Positions 1 to 7,675 are shown, counted from the first letter of the stretch. The stretch: 64,000 nt of DNA from Neobacillus sp. Marseille-Q6967 (GCF_946151075.1 NZ_OX267715.1:558001-622000), one strand, 5' to 3'. Notes: a model not told the origin generated them from the sequence alone. Translations and numbers: made by a program.

Positions 1-1
1 A

Positions 2-1000
2 AAAAGGTTTGGCGGTCAAGAAATCCCGCTCAGTAGTTTAGTTCGTTTGCAAGAAAGGATTGCGGAGGGGGATGGTTCTACTTCTTTATCCATAGGGTGG
101 CATATGGGTATTATCAAAAATCTGGGAGAAAAACAGACTTGGAAAGAATCGGTTTTTGAACAACTTTGTGAAGAGGTTAAAAGAGGATGTTTAATTAATA
201 GTGCTGCAACCGAGCCTAAAACAGGGAGCCCCACTCGCGGCGGGAGACCTGAAACTACAGCTGTTAAAAAGGGTGATTATTGGATCCTGAACGGCCATAA
301 ATCATTTACAACCATGTCACCGGTACTGGATTATTTTATTGTCAGTGCGAGTTTAGAAGAAACTAACCAGGTTGGTAACTTTTTAATACCAAGGTCTGCT
401 GACGGAATCAAGATTGTAGAAACATGGGATAGTATCGCCTTGAGAGGAACAGGCAGTCATGATTTACATCTTCAATCTTTAAAAGTTCCAGATGAGTATT
501 TCGTTGAGTTGATCAATAATGAAAATAGAACAGCTAATGGCTGGCTGCTGCATATTCCTGCATGTTATTTAGGAATTGCCAAGGCGGCTAAAAAATATGC
601 CATCCAATTTGCTTTAGAATATTCCCCTAATAGTATTGAAGGTTCAATCATAAACCTCCCTGCAGTTAAGCAAAAAATAGGAGAAATAGAGTTAAAGCTT
701 TTGCAATCAGAGACCTTTCTTTATTCTGTTTCACATCAATGGGATGTTTCTGATCAAAATAGCAGGGCCAAAATGGGTCCTATTTTGGGGGCCGTTAAAT
801 TGAATGTTACGAATACAGCTATATCTGTTGTGGATCTTGCAATGCGGGTTGTTGGTGCAAGAAGTTTATCTGCAAAAAATCCACTGCAGCGCTTTTACAG
901 GGATGTAAGAGCGGGGCTCCACAATCCCCCGATGGATGATATGACAATCATGAATCTTGCATCAAGAGCGATAGCATCCATTCAGACTAACGAAAAATAA
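2..1000 (+). CDS. Acyl-CoA dehydrogenase family protein, 5'-truncated by the window edge
   Basis: A flavoprotein of the acyl-CoA dehydrogenase fold, expected to oxidise an acyl-CoA or related substrate with FAD. The frame is open back to base 2 and the residues before the first possible start (a TTG at 47) still read as protein (FGGQEIPLSSLVRLQERIA), so the true start lies left of the window. The middle domain is visible around NSAATEPKTGSPTRGG and DYWILNGHKSFTT, the usual FAD/substrate beta-domain pattern, followed by a helical C-terminal domain ending near ASRAIASIQTNEK. I see no clear catalytic glutamate of the classical YEG type, so it may belong to the YdbM/DszC-like branch rather than to true beta-oxidation enzymes. 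A strong terminator follows at once, so it ends its transcription unit. Confidence 0.8.
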   Translation, partial: KRFGGQEIPLSSLVRLQERIAEGDGSTSLSIGWHMGIIKNLGEKQTWKESVFEQLCEEVKRGCLINSAATEPKTGSPTRGGRPETTAVKKGDYWILNGHKSFTTMSPVLDYFIVSASLEETNQVGNFLIPRSADGIKIVETWDSIALRGTGSHDLHLQSLKVPDEYFVELINNENRTANGWLLHIPACYLGIAKAAKKYAIQFALEYSPNSIEGSIINLPAVKQKIGEIELKLLQSETFLYSVSHQWDVSDQNSRAKMGPILGAVKLNVTNTAISVVDLAMRVVGARSLSAKNPLQRFYRDVRAGLHNPPMDDMTIMNLASRAIASIQTNEK

Positions 1001-1024
1001 CCCAGCCAATTGGCTGGGTTTTAC
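999..1024 (+). terminator. Rho-independent terminator after the acyl-CoA dehydrogenase
   Basis: Perfect palindrome with arms AACCCAGCCAA/TTGGCTGGGTT followed by Ts. It overlaps the stop codon. Confidence 0.9.
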
Positions 1025-1124
1025 TAAATATTAAAATTTCAATGAAAACAGCCTCATTTGGTGAAAAAACAGGGAGTAAAATAAAATATCGAAGAACACC
1101 CTAAAGATAAAGGGGTGATGAAAG

Positions 1125-1286
1125 ATGCCAAGAGGAAAAGAATTGGAGCAGCTTCCAATGGCGAATATCCTGCCGGGTGCAGGTAAGGATACCGGCAAAT
1201 ACGATAGAACCGTTCTTGAGGGGAGTCCACAACAAATTCAGCCAGAGCCAAGCGATATTAACAAAGATAATGAAGATATGGTGTAG
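1125..1286 (+). CDS. Small hydrophilic protein, 53 aa, unknown
   Basis: A short ORF starting ATG at 1125 with a good ribosome binding site (AAAGGGGTGA, about 7 bases upstream) and ending TAG at 1284-1286. The product begins MPRGKELEQLPMANILPGAG and ends in an acidic tail (DINKDNEDMV). It has no membrane segment, cysteine or recognisable domain. A second ATG at 1118 in another frame gives only a 22-codon peptide and is less likely. It lies just upstream of sspH with no terminator between, so the two may be co-transcribed. I do not recognise the family; the small, charged, Gly/Pro-containing composition next to a SASP gene makes a spore-related role possible, but that is inference from context only. 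Confidence 0.6.
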   Translation: MPRGKELEQLPMANILPGAGKDTGKYDRTVLEGSPQQIQPEPSDINKDNEDMV

Positions 1287-1352
1287 CACTCGAATGAAAT
1301 TCTTTTTGTTAGTAAAAAATAAGTTGACTACATAATTTATAGGAGTGAAAAC

Positions 1353-1532
1353 ATGGATGAAAGACGAGTGAAACAAATATTATCTTCCACAGCTGATATT
1401 GAAGTGAAATATAATGGTGCATCTGTTTGGATTGATCAGCTAAACGAAGATGGCAGAACAGCAACGGTTCATTTACGCGGGCCACTGGAAGAAAGAACAA
1501 TCGTCGAAATCGGAGAATTAATCGAAGAATAA
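1353..1532 (+). CDS. sspH: H-type small acid-soluble spore protein
   Basis: A 59-residue protein matching the SspH/SASP-H family, minor DNA- or core-associated proteins made in the forespore. The family pattern is visible: MDERRVKQILSS at the N-terminus, then an evenly spaced central part with YNGASVWIDQL and ATVHLRG, and an acidic end (EIGELIEE). Family length is close to 60 residues. The start is ATG at 1353 with AGGAG eight bases upstream. A terminator follows within ten bases. The preceding unknown 53-aa gene may share its transcript. In Bacillus such genes are transcribed by forespore sigma factors; I did not find a convincing sigma-G promoter directly upstream. Confidence 0.85.
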   Translation: MDERRVKQILSSTADIEVKYNGASVWIDQLNEDGRTATVHLRGPLEERTIVEIGELIEE

Positions 1533-1538
1533 GACTAT

Positions 1539-1564
1539 AACCACCTTCTAATGAGGTGGTTTTG
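1539..1564 (+). terminator. Terminator of sspH
   Basis: Stem AACCACCT/AGGTGGTT with a seven-base loop, followed by TTTG and a T-rich stretch. Confidence 0.85.
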
Positions 1565-1610
1565 ATATTTTGTGACCGCCTTCTTCCATTATATAGACAC
1601 ATATTAAAAA

Positions 1611-1646
1611 TGAGGAAGAAATCCCTACAGAATTCTTCCTTCTTTT
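1611..1646. terminator. Hairpin between convergent genes, probable terminator of the minus-strand small gene
   Basis: Stem GGAAGAA (1614-1620) / TTCTTCC (1633-1639). T-rich sequence follows on both strands, so it could serve either direction, but the plus-strand gene already has its own terminator at 1539. Confidence 0.5.
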
Positions 1647-1666
1647 TGCATATAGTGCTAAGTATA

Positions 1667-1855
1667 TTAACGATCGTAGGGCCAATCAATATGAACTCCA
1701 TTGATAGCGCCGGGTTCTTCTATATCTTGGAGCGAGTTCATGTAGTTTTCAAATTCAATTTGCAGTTCTTTCGGAGCACCTGGTTTTAAGTGCCAGTTTC
1801 CCGGTTCATCAACAAAATAGGGACTTTTCGTAAATTCGGGTCTTTTTCTTGGCAT
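1667..1855 (-). CDS. Conserved-looking small protein, 62 aa, unknown
   Basis: The minus-strand ORF starts ATG at 1855 with a clear GGAGG about six bases upstream, which is the main reason to accept it. The product (MPRKRPEFTKSPYFVDEPGN...) is rich in Pro, Glu and aromatic residues, has no transmembrane segment, and contains the patterns WHLKPGAPKELQ and HIDWPYDR. It stands alone, convergent with sspH. I do not recognise a domain. The plus-strand reading frame over the same bases (1556-1789) lacks a ribosome binding site and is treated as a shadow. Confidence 0.65.
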   Translation of the reverse strand: MPRKRPEFTKSPYFVDEPGNWHLKPGAPKELQIEFENYMNSLQDIEEPGAINGVHIDWPYDR

Positions 1856-2336
1856 TTGAAGCCTCCAATCATTTTTTTGTTAGCATTTACCTCCAGTTAC
1901 TCACCTATTCAAAAAAATATTTCAGAACTATTTCTAAAATAAAATGTTATCGTATATCCTAAAAAAGATAAGACTAATATCATATTGCACCCCATAAATT
2001 TCCGGTTTATCATTACATAAAACTGGATATAGGGTGAAGGCATTCCTTAATGAATAATTGGGGTTATTTGGAATTGTTAATAAAATAATTGAAACCTAAT
2101 GCTGATTATTTCGTCTTATATAAGGATTAACCCGAAATTCATTTGTATATGTCCATCAAAATTGACCAAGCAGTATGGGAGATTTTAAGTTTGCTAGTTA
2201 ATGAAATTTAGCAAAAAATGACGAAGAAATATGGGCGTGAAACCATATATAATGGTTTTTGTTTTAATTATAACTATGATATAGTAATTGGGGTTCGTTT
2301 ACCAAAGTTTGTTGGTAAGTGAGAGGAGAATTAGAA
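1856..2336. other. 480-bp AT-rich intergenic region upstream of the LTA synthase
   Basis: No ORF with a ribosome binding site is seen on either strand. It holds the promoter region of the downstream gene: TATA-like stretches at 2248-2253 (TATAAT) and 2280-2285 (TATAGT), without a convincing -35 element, and the inverted repeat listed separately at 2299-2318. Confidence 0.5.
2299..2318. promoter_or_regulatory. 7-bp inverted repeat just upstream of the LTA synthase RBS, possible operator
   Basis: Arms TTACCAA (2299-2305) and TTGGTAA (2312-2318) with a six-base centre. It lies 14-34 bases downstream of the TATAGT at 2280 and ends just before the GAGAGGAG ribosome binding site, so it could act as a DNA operator or as a small RNA hairpin. 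Confidence 0.4.
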
Positions 2337-4337
2337 ATGAGAATTAGACTGCCGAATATAAAAGATAATGGTCATATTGCACTCTTTGCTATTGCAGTTG
2401 TTTTATTTTGGATTAAGACATATGCAGCTTATCAAATTGAATTCACACTTGGGATAGACAATAACCTTCAAAAGTTTCTTTTGTTTATCAATCCTTTAAG
2501 TTCAGCCCTTTTCTTTTTTGGATTTGCACTGTTGTTTAAGAAACGTATGAAAATGATCCTAATCTTGACCAATTTTATTTTATCGTTTTTGTTGTATGCA
2601 AACATTGCATATTACCGATTCTTTAGTGATTTTATAACCGTACCTGTGTTAATGTCGACAAAAACAAATGCAGGGCAGTTAGGGGATAGTGCTCTTTCGC
2701 TAATGAGCCCCTTTGATATTTTTTATTTTACCGATTTTTTCATTCTTATTGTGCTTTCCATGACATTATTTAAGAAAGTGACGATTGAAAATAAAAAGTC
2801 GTTTAAAGTTGTTTTATTATTTTCAATAACAGTCTTTTTATTTAATCTTGGATTGGCGGAAAAGGACAGGCCGCAATTACTAAGTCGTTCCTTTGACCGT
2901 AATTATCTGGTGAAATACTTAGGGGCATACAATTTCACCATTTATGATGTCATTCAAAACATTAAGAGCTCAGGACAGCGGGCATTAGCTGACAGCAGTG
3001 ATATTACGGAAGTAGAGAATTACCGTAAAGCCAATTTTTCTGCACCAAACCCAGAATACTATGGTAAAGCAGAAGGAATGAATGTCATTTATATTGCGAT
3101 GGAGTCACTTCAAAGCTTCATTATCGATTATAAGATGCCGGATGGACAGGAAGTTACCCCATTTTTAAATTCATTAGTTCACAGCAACGAGGCTTTTTAT
3201 TTTGAAAATTTCTTCCATCAAACGGGTCAAGGTAAAACTTCGGACGCAGAATTTTTGCTGGAAAACGGATTGTATCCGATGGCGCAAGGTGCAGTTTTCG
3301 TGAACAAAGCTCAAAACACATATCAGGCTATGCCTGCTATTTTAAAAGGTAAGGGTTATTATTCAGCATCATTTCATGGGAATTACAAAACATTTTGGAA
3401 TCGAAATGTCATGTACAAAGCGTTGGGATATGATCAGTTTTTTGATGCTGAATACTATAACATGACCGAAGAAAATACAAAGAACTATGGATTAAAAGAT
3501 AAACCATTTTTTACAGAGTCCATTTCAATGCTAAAAGATCTGCCGCAGCCCTTCTATACTAAATTCCTGACACTTTCTAACCATTTCCCATTTGAAATGG
3601 ATCCACAGGATACAGATTTCCCGGCAGGTGAAACAGGTAATAAAGTAGTCGACCAATATTTTCAATCTGCACATTATATGGATGAGGCAATTGAACAATT
3701 CTTTAATGACTTAAAAGCATCTGGTCTTTATGATAATACGGTTATTGTTATGTATGGTGACCACTATGGAATTTCTGAAAACCATAATGAAGCGATGGCG
3801 AAGGTACTAGGTGTTGAAGAGATTACACCGGCTATAAGTGCCGGTCTCCAGCGTGTTCCATTATTTATTCATGTTCCTGGGGTAAAGGGTAGTGTCCAGG
3901 AGCAATATGGCGGCCAAGTTGATGTTCGCTCTACGATTTTACACCTTCTAGGAATTGACTCTAAAGATTATATGGAATTAGGCTCGGATTTACTTTCCAA
4001 AGAACACCGGAACTGGGCATTATTTAGAAATGGTGATTTCATCTCATCAGAGATCATTCAAGTAAAAGGTAAATGTTACGATGCAAAAACAGGCGAATTA
4101 GTTGAAAATACTGCTGCATGTCAGGAGATAGCGGATAAGATAAATACGGAGCTTCAAATATCGGACGAAATTGTCTATAAAGACCTGCTCCGCTTCTACG
4201 AGCCAGAAGGGTATACTCCCATTGATCCGCAGGATTTTGAGTACTTAGCCCCTAAAGGTAACAAAGCAATGAAAGAAGAAAAGAATGCAGAAGAAGCTGA
4301 AGCAATAAATGAAGCTGAAACTTCTGAGCAACCATAA
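2337..4337 (+). CDS. ltaS: Lipoteichoic acid synthase family protein (polyglycerolphosphate synthase)
   Basis: Membrane-anchored enzyme that transfers glycerol-phosphate from phosphatidylglycerol to build the polyglycerolphosphate chain of lipoteichoic acid outside the membrane. The first ~200 residues carry five hydrophobic segments; the rest is an extracellular sulfatase-like domain. Family active-site residues are visible: Glu in AMESLQ (about 256), the nucleophile Thr in TGQGKTSDAEF (about 301), and Asp-His in YGDHYG. These positions fit LtaS numbering closely. The start chosen is ATG 2337, with GAGAGGAG eight bases upstream, rather than the GTG at 2319 that lies inside that site. The C-terminal tail is rich in Glu and Ala. 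Bacillus has several paralogues (LtaS, YfnI, YqgS, YvgJ); which one this is cannot be settled from sequence reading alone. Confidence 0.88.
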   Translation: MRIRLPNIKDNGHIALFAIAVVLFWIKTYAAYQIEFTLGIDNNLQKFLLFINPLSSALFFFGFALLFKKRMKMILILTNFILSFLLYANIAYYRFFSDFITVPVLMSTKTNAGQLGDSALSLMSPFDIFYFTDFFILIVLSMTLFKKVTIENKKSFKVVLLFSITVFLFNLGLAEKDRPQLLSRSFDRNYLVKYLGAYNFTIYDVIQNIKSSGQRALADSSDITEVENYRKANFSAPNPEYYGKAEGMNVIYIAMESLQSFIIDYKMPDGQEVTPFLNSLVHSNEAFYFENFFHQTGQGKTSDAEFLLENGLYPMAQGAVFVNKAQNTYQAMPAILKGKGYYSASFHGNYKTFWNRNVMYKALGYDQFFDAEYYNMTEENTKNYGLKDKPFFTESISMLKDLPQPFYTKFLTLSNHFPFEMDPQDTDFPAGETGNKVVDQYFQSAHYMDEAIEQFFNDLKASGLYDNTVIVMYGDHYGISENHNEAMAKVLGVEEITPAISAGLQRVPLFIHVPGVKGSVQEQYGGQVDVRSTILHLLGIDSKDYMELGSDLLSKEHRNWALFRNGDFISSEIIQVKGKCYDAKTGELVENTAACQEIADKINTELQISDEIVYKDLLRFYEPEGYTPIDPQDFEYLAPKGNKAMKEEKNAEEAEAINEAETSEQP

Positions 4338-4342
4338 TCGGC

Positions 4343-4379
4343 AAAAGGGGGGGAATCATTCTCCCTCTTTTGTTTTTTT
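4343..4379 (+). terminator. Terminator of the LTA synthase gene
   Basis: Stem AAAAGGGGG.../CTCCCTCTTTT followed by TTTTTTT. Confidence 0.8.
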
Positions 4380-4473
4380 AGATAAGATTTACTTACATAA
4401 ATATAGAATATAATACATGTTTATAATATAATGGTTGTTAAAAATTATCCTAATAACGGCAGGGGGAGTTACC

Positions 4474-4995
4474 ATGAGGGACGTAAAATTAATACAAATA
4501 TTTGAGCATCATATCGCACAAAAATATTTAAAGCGATCCGGATTGGCCCACGCCATAGCAGTTGCCTACCATGCTTTTCAATTAGGAAGGGAACACAATT
4601 TAGATGTTGATATTGCTTCAAAGGCTGGACTGCTTCATGATATGGGGCATTACACTTGGTATAAAAATGGAAAATGGGATTATGAGCTCTATAAACAAAA
4701 CGATATCCACGCGATTAAAGGGGCAGAGAGGGCGCATAAACTCTTGATTCGTTTAGGAGAAAATCCAATTAAAGCTAAGACGATTGCATTAGCCATTCTG
4801 TTTCATACCGATTCTTTTTTACCTTCCAATGATATTGTCAGAACACCACTTCAGCAAATTGTAAAATGGGCGGATGAAAAGGATGAAGAAAAAGGCGGCA
4901 TGCATCATTATCGAACAATCGAATATGATCGCGCAAGAAATAGTATCATCCGGTTGGATCAATGGATTGACGAAGAACTGGCAAAAAGTTATTAA
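4474..4995 (+). CDS. HD-domain phosphohydrolase
   Basis: 173-residue metal-dependent phosphohydrolase of the HD superfamily. The ligands are visible in order: His in SGLAHAIAVAYH, the HD pair in LLHDMGHYTWY, further His in DIHAIKGAERAH and ILFHTDSF, and a final Asp in VKWADEKDE. The substrate cannot be told from sequence; small stand-alone HD proteins often hydrolyse nucleotides or phosphorylated metabolites. Start chosen at ATG 4474 because AGGGGGAG lies directly upstream; the TTG 39 bases earlier has no ribosome binding site. The gene is monocistronic, with a terminator on each side. Confidence 0.8.
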   Translation: MRDVKLIQIFEHHIAQKYLKRSGLAHAIAVAYHAFQLGREHNLDVDIASKAGLLHDMGHYTWYKNGKWDYELYKQNDIHAIKGAERAHKLLIRLGENPIKAKTIALAILFHTDSFLPSNDIVRTPLQQIVKWADEKDEEKGGMHHYRTIEYDRARNSIIRLDQWIDEELAKSY

Positions 4996-4996
4996 T

Positions 4997-5033
4997 AAAA
5001 AAGAACAAGCTGGCTTAAGCTCGTTCTTTTTTG
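4997..5033. terminator. Bidirectional terminator between convergent genes
   Basis: Stem AAAAAAGAAC.AGCT / AGCT.GTTCTTTTTT, A-rich on one side and T-rich on the other. It serves the HD gene and the minus-strand gene ending at 5042. Confidence 0.85.
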
Positions 5034-5041
5034 TCTTTAAG

Positions 5042-5518
5042 TTATACACGATGAAACCCTTCGGAAATTAAGAATTCTTCTGCTTCTTCGTATGTATCGA
5101 AGGTGGCATCCAAATTCAGGCCAAAGTATATATTCCACGAATCATTTTCATTAATAACGATTAAATGGTTTTTTTCTTCATCCACCCAGCGCTCTTCCAC
5201 TTGATTCCCAATAATAGCTTCTTCTTCAATTGATTTTTCTACAGGCAATAATCCCTGTATGGATTCGCTAATTACTTTTTTTAATTCGTCTGGAGAAAAA
5301 TTACGTATGTTTACCATACCCTTTTCATCTGTTTCATAGGAAGAAAGATGACCTGCATAAACAAAACCGTTTCCATTTGGGTGAAGATGGTAAACGATAT
5401 TTTTTTTGTCCGATTGGCTGTTTGGTAATTGGAAATTAATACGGCCCAGTGAGACGTTTTTACGTTCTAACTCCGGGAAAGATTCGATAATAGATAATTT
5501 TTCATTAAAGTTTAGCAT
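5042..5518 (-). CDS. Hypothetical cytosolic protein, 158 aa
   Basis: The start ATG at 5518 has GGAGG immediately upstream, which fixes a 158-residue product beginning MLNFNEKLS. The longer open frame further upstream crosses the yjcZ-like gene and its terminator and is not used. The protein has no signal or membrane segment, is acidic, and contains NIVYHLHPNGNGFVYAGHL in the middle and a C-terminal half (WNIYFGLNLDATFDTYEEAEEFLISEGF) that looks like a small alpha/beta fold with an acidic helix. I do not recognise a family with confidence. It is convergent with the HD gene and shares its terminator. Confidence 0.7.
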   Translation of the reverse strand: MLNFNEKLSIIESFPELERKNVSLGRINFQLPNSQSDKKNIVYHLHPNGNGFVYAGHLSSYETDEKGMVNIRNFSPDELKKVISESIQGLLPVEKSIEEEAIIGNQVEERWVDEEKNHLIVINENDSWNIYFGLNLDATFDTYEEAEEFLISEGFHRV

Positions 5519-5585
5519 TGTTGCCTCCAATTTTTTCATAATAATATTATCATACCGATATTTTGCTTGAAGATACAACTTTAAA

Positions 5586-5612
5586 TACAAAAAGCGCCAT
5601 TTCTGGCGCTTT
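5586..5612 (-). terminator. Terminator of the YjcZ-like gene
   Basis: Stem AAAGCGCCA/TGGCGCTTT; on the minus strand it is followed by TTTTTG. Confidence 0.8.
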
Positions 5613-5640
5613 CCACAAGCCTTAAATCTACGATTAGTGA

Positions 5641-5739
5641 TTAGTATCCGCCGCCGATAAATGCAGCACCTACAATAATTAATAGGATAAACAAAACCAC
5701 AATTAAAGCAAAGCTGTTGTTTCCTCCACTGTAGCCCAT
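5641..5739 (-). CDS. YjcZ-family sporulation peptide, 32 aa
   Basis: A very short gene with ATG at 5739, a strong AGGAGGTG about nine bases upstream, and TAA at 5641-5643. The product starts [20 protein letters not shown] and ends AAFIGGGY: a short Gly/Ser/Asn head, a single hydrophobic helix, and a Gly-rich aromatic end. This is the pattern of the YjcZ family (also annotated as tiny transmembrane bacteriocin-like peptides), common in Bacillus and associated with sporulation. Its function is unknown. The gene stands alone, with its own terminator. Confidence 0.85.
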   Translation of the reverse strand: MGYSGGNNSFALIVVLFILLIIVGAAFIGGGY

Positions 5740-5917
5740 TCCTTCTCCACCTCCTACTCATGATTACTACAATTTATGTAGGAACTTGTCGTAAAGATTG
5801 GACAAATTTCATGACTTTATTTATTGGATAAAAAAACGGGCAGATAAACCGTCTACCCCCAAAAAAAGTCCTTGTGATCCGAACGATATGGTAACTAAAA
5901 ACTTTGGAGGTTAGATT

Positions 5918-6046
5918 ATGGGAATCATTACAATTGATATCGATAAACTGCTAGAATCTACGACAGATCTAACATCAGAGAAAACGAATAACAAATTAAA
6001 AAAAATTGAAATTGACCAATTGTTAGAACGGACTCGTGATTGGTAA
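5918..6046 (+). CDS. Small protein with an internal sequence duplication, 42 aa, unknown
   Basis: ATG at 5918, GGAGG at 5906-5910 and TAA at 6044-6046. The product has two similar halves: ITIDIDKLLESTTDL near the N-terminus and IEIDQLLERTRDW at the C-terminus, i.e. a repeated (I)xIDxLLExTxD motif separated by a charged linker. It has no membrane segment. The arrangement suggests a peptide that binds something twice or dimerises, but no function is known to me. A stem-loop follows at 6075 and a terminator at 6103. It begins the repeat-rich stretch before the ABC transporter. Confidence 0.6.
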   Translation: MGIITIDIDKLLESTTDLTSEKTNNKLKKIEIDQLLERTRDW

Positions 6047-6074
6047 TGAATAATTAAATAGACATTGCTTAAAA

Positions 6075-6099
6075 AACCTTCCTATTTTATAGGAAGGTT
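6075..6099. repeat. Stem-loop, first of two identical copies
   Basis: Stem AACCTTCCTA/TAGGAAGGTT with loop TTTTA. The same core stem-loop recurs at 6392-6412, on the other side of the inverted-repeat element. Confidence 0.75.
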
Positions 6100-6102
6100 C
6101 AG

Positions 6103-6140
6103 ATTGTCGAGAAAGGTTATTTTACTCGGCAATTTTTAAT
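6103..6140 (+). terminator. Probable terminator downstream of the 42-aa gene
   Basis: Stem ATTGTCGAG/CTCGGCAAT (one G-T pair) with a long loop, followed by TTTTT. Confidence 0.6.
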
Positions 6141-6196
6141 TTTGTCTGAGTCTACCCAATTGAAAAATCATTAAAGATATGTGCCTGCACACTGGC

Positions 6197-6285
6197 CTGT
6201 TGATTTCCTCTCCAGGTGCTACGCTTTCCGCGGGCGTGCTGGGGAGCCTCCTCGGCGCTTAAGCGCCTGGAGCGCAAATCAACAG
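6197..6285. repeat. Dispersed inverted-repeat element, copy 1 (89 bp)
   Basis: Ends in perfect 10-bp inverted repeats CTGTTGATTT (6197-6206) and AAATCAACAG (6276-6285). The GC-rich interior is a shortened, inverted version of the 132-bp copy at 27641-27772, sharing the blocks CGAGGAGGCTC, CCCGCGGAAAGCG and CCTGGAG. It contains no coding capacity. It resembles the small repeated elements scattered in Bacillus genomes. Confidence 0.8.
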
Positions 6286-6361
6286 CCCGGGTCGACAGTC
6301 TATATATTAATATTCTACTAAATTAACGCGGTAAATTATTAAAGTATACGAACAAAATAAA

Positions 6362-6388
6362 AGGCTATCGAAAGTTTTTCGACAGCCT
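6362..6388. repeat. Imperfect stem-loop
   Basis: Stem AGGCT.TCGAAA / TTTCGA.AGCCT with a single mismatch, directly before the second copy of the 6075 stem-loop. Function unknown; possibly part of a decayed terminator tandem. Confidence 0.5.
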
Positions 6389-6391
6389 GAG

Positions 6392-6418
6392 CCTTCCTAT
6401 TTTATAGGAAGGTTTTTT
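6392..6418 (+). terminator. Terminator-like second copy of the 6075 stem-loop
   Basis: Stem CCTTCCTA/TAGGAAGG followed by TTTTTT. No gene precedes it directly on the plus strand. Confidence 0.65.
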
Positions 6419-6473
6419 ATATGCAAAAATATTTGTCGCTTTAAAGCGAAAAAATAATTTTTACGTAATTCTA

Positions 6474-6503
6474 TTGACTTTTAGTGAGGAAAAATACTAG
6501 AAT
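6474..6503 (+). promoter_or_regulatory. Candidate sigma-A promoter of the ABC importer operon
   Basis: TTGACT (6474-6479), 18-base spacer, TAGAAT (6498-6503). A 12-bp palindrome CGCTTTAAAGCG at 6437-6448 lies upstream and could be an operator. Confidence 0.5.
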
Positions 6504-6560
6504 AACTTTTATAATATAATAAATTTTTAGAAAATTGAATTGGCCAAAGGGGGATCATTA

Positions 6561-7562
6561 ATGATGAAAAAGAAGGTAAAAGGATTATCGATTGCATTAG
6601 CCAGCATGCTAATGCTCGCCGGCTGTGGGAGTAACGAAACATCAAGCGGCGGTTCAGAAAAAGAAGGTGGGGAAAAGGTTTTTAAAGTGGGTATTACCCA
6701 GTTTGCAGAACACCCTTCATTAGATGCAGCTACAGAAGGATTTAAAAAGGCATTAGAAGAGAAGGGCATTAAGGTTGAATACGATGAGCAGAATGCCCAG
6801 GCTGACATGAATAATACAAAAACAATCGCTGATAATTTTGTCGGTGATAAAGTGGATTTAATTTTTGCCAATGCAACTCCAAGTGCTACAGCAGCATTAA
6901 ATGCTACAAAGGAAATTCCAATTATCTTTACATCCGTTACGGACCCGGTTGGAAGTGAACTAGTTAAATCTTTTGAACAGCCTGGCGGCAATGTTACGGG
7001 AACAACGGATAATCACCCAGAAGGAACAGCAAAGACGATCAATTTTATCACAGATGAAGTGAAAGCAAAGAATATTGGTGTTATTTATAATTCAGGAGAA
7101 CAGAACTCTGTTGTTCAAGTAGAAGAAGTAAAAGAATTAGCAGAAAAAAAGGGTGCTAAACTGGTAGAAGTTTCTGTCTCTACAACTGCAGAAGTCAAGC
7201 AGGCTGCGGAATCATTAGTGGGACGTGTAGATGCAATTTATATACCAACGGATAATACAGTTGTATCTGCCCTTGAATCAGTAATATCTGTTTCAAACAG
7301 CAAAAAAATCCCACTATTTGTTGGCGAACTTGATTCAATGAAAAAAGGTGCAGTAGCTGCCAGTGGCTTTGACTATTTTGACCTGGGCTATCAATCTGGT
7401 TTAATGGCTGTTGAAATCTTAAACGGAAATAAGAAGCCATCTGAAATTCCTGTTGAATTACCAAAGAGCTTGAAGCTTGTTATTAACAAGAAGGCCGCAG
7501 AAGCTCAAGGACTAACAGTTAAAGAGGAATGGAAAAACCTCGGAGAATTTTTTGAAGAATAA
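6561..7562 (+). CDS. ABC transporter substrate-binding lipoprotein, TrpX-like
   Basis: Extracytoplasmic binding protein of the ABC_sub_bind type (the TrpX family of aromatic amino-acid importers). The start ATGATG at 6561 follows AAAGGGGG; the upstream TTG at 6540 lies before that site. Lipoprotein signal: basic MMKKKVKG, a hydrophobic stretch, then the lipobox LAGC with lipidated Cys at about 22, then a Ser/Gly/Glu linker. The mature part has two Rossmann-like lobes (GITQFAEHPSLDAATEGF; IIFTSVTDPVGSELV; IGVIYNSGEQNSVVQ; VDAIYIPTDNTV). It is followed by the permease and ATPase genes, giving a complete importer. Placement just before hppD suggests tyrosine or a related aromatic as substrate; that is inference. 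Confidence 0.85.
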   Translation: MMKKKVKGLSIALASMLMLAGCGSNETSSGGSEKEGGEKVFKVGITQFAEHPSLDAATEGFKKALEEKGIKVEYDEQNAQADMNNTKTIADNFVGDKVDLIFANATPSATAALNATKEIPIIFTSVTDPVGSELVKSFEQPGGNVTGTTDNHPEGTAKTINFITDEVKAKNIGVIYNSGEQNSVVQVEEVKELAEKKGAKLVEVSVSTTAEVKQAAESLVGRVDAIYIPTDNTVVSALESVISVSNSKKIPLFVGELDSMKKGAVAASGFDYFDLGYQSGLMAVEILNGNKKPSEIPVELPKSLKLVINKKAAEAQGLTVKEEWKNLGEFFEE

Positions 7563-7580
7563 ACAATGAGTAATAGAGGG

Positions 7581-7612
7581 GAGTCAACCTTTATTGGTTG
7601 ACTCCTTGGTTC
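7581..7612 (+). terminator. Intercistronic hairpin between binding protein and permease
   Basis: Perfect stem GGAGTCAACC/GGTTGACTCC with a weak T tract (TTGGTT). It probably acts as a partial terminator or mRNA-stabilising hairpin that keeps the binding protein in excess over the membrane parts. Confidence 0.65.
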
Positions 7613-7675
7613 ATTCATACCATAATTTGTAGATTTATGATTAAAACTTAAGGACTTAAAGAAAGGATGATCTCA

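Noticed and set aside
1101-1701. Minus-strand ORFs of 91 and 130 residues over sspH and the small gene before it
   Set aside because: No ribosome binding sites, low-complexity hydrophobic products, and they oppose genes with clear sites and family matches.
5519-5761. N-terminal extension of the minus-strand ORF ending at 5042 (would give 239 residues)
   Set aside because: It runs through the yjcZ-like gene and its terminator; a good GGAGG lies at the inner ATG 5518.
6047-6420. CRISPR array
   Set aside because: The repeated stem-loops occur only twice, are palindromic and unevenly spaced, and no cas genes are present.
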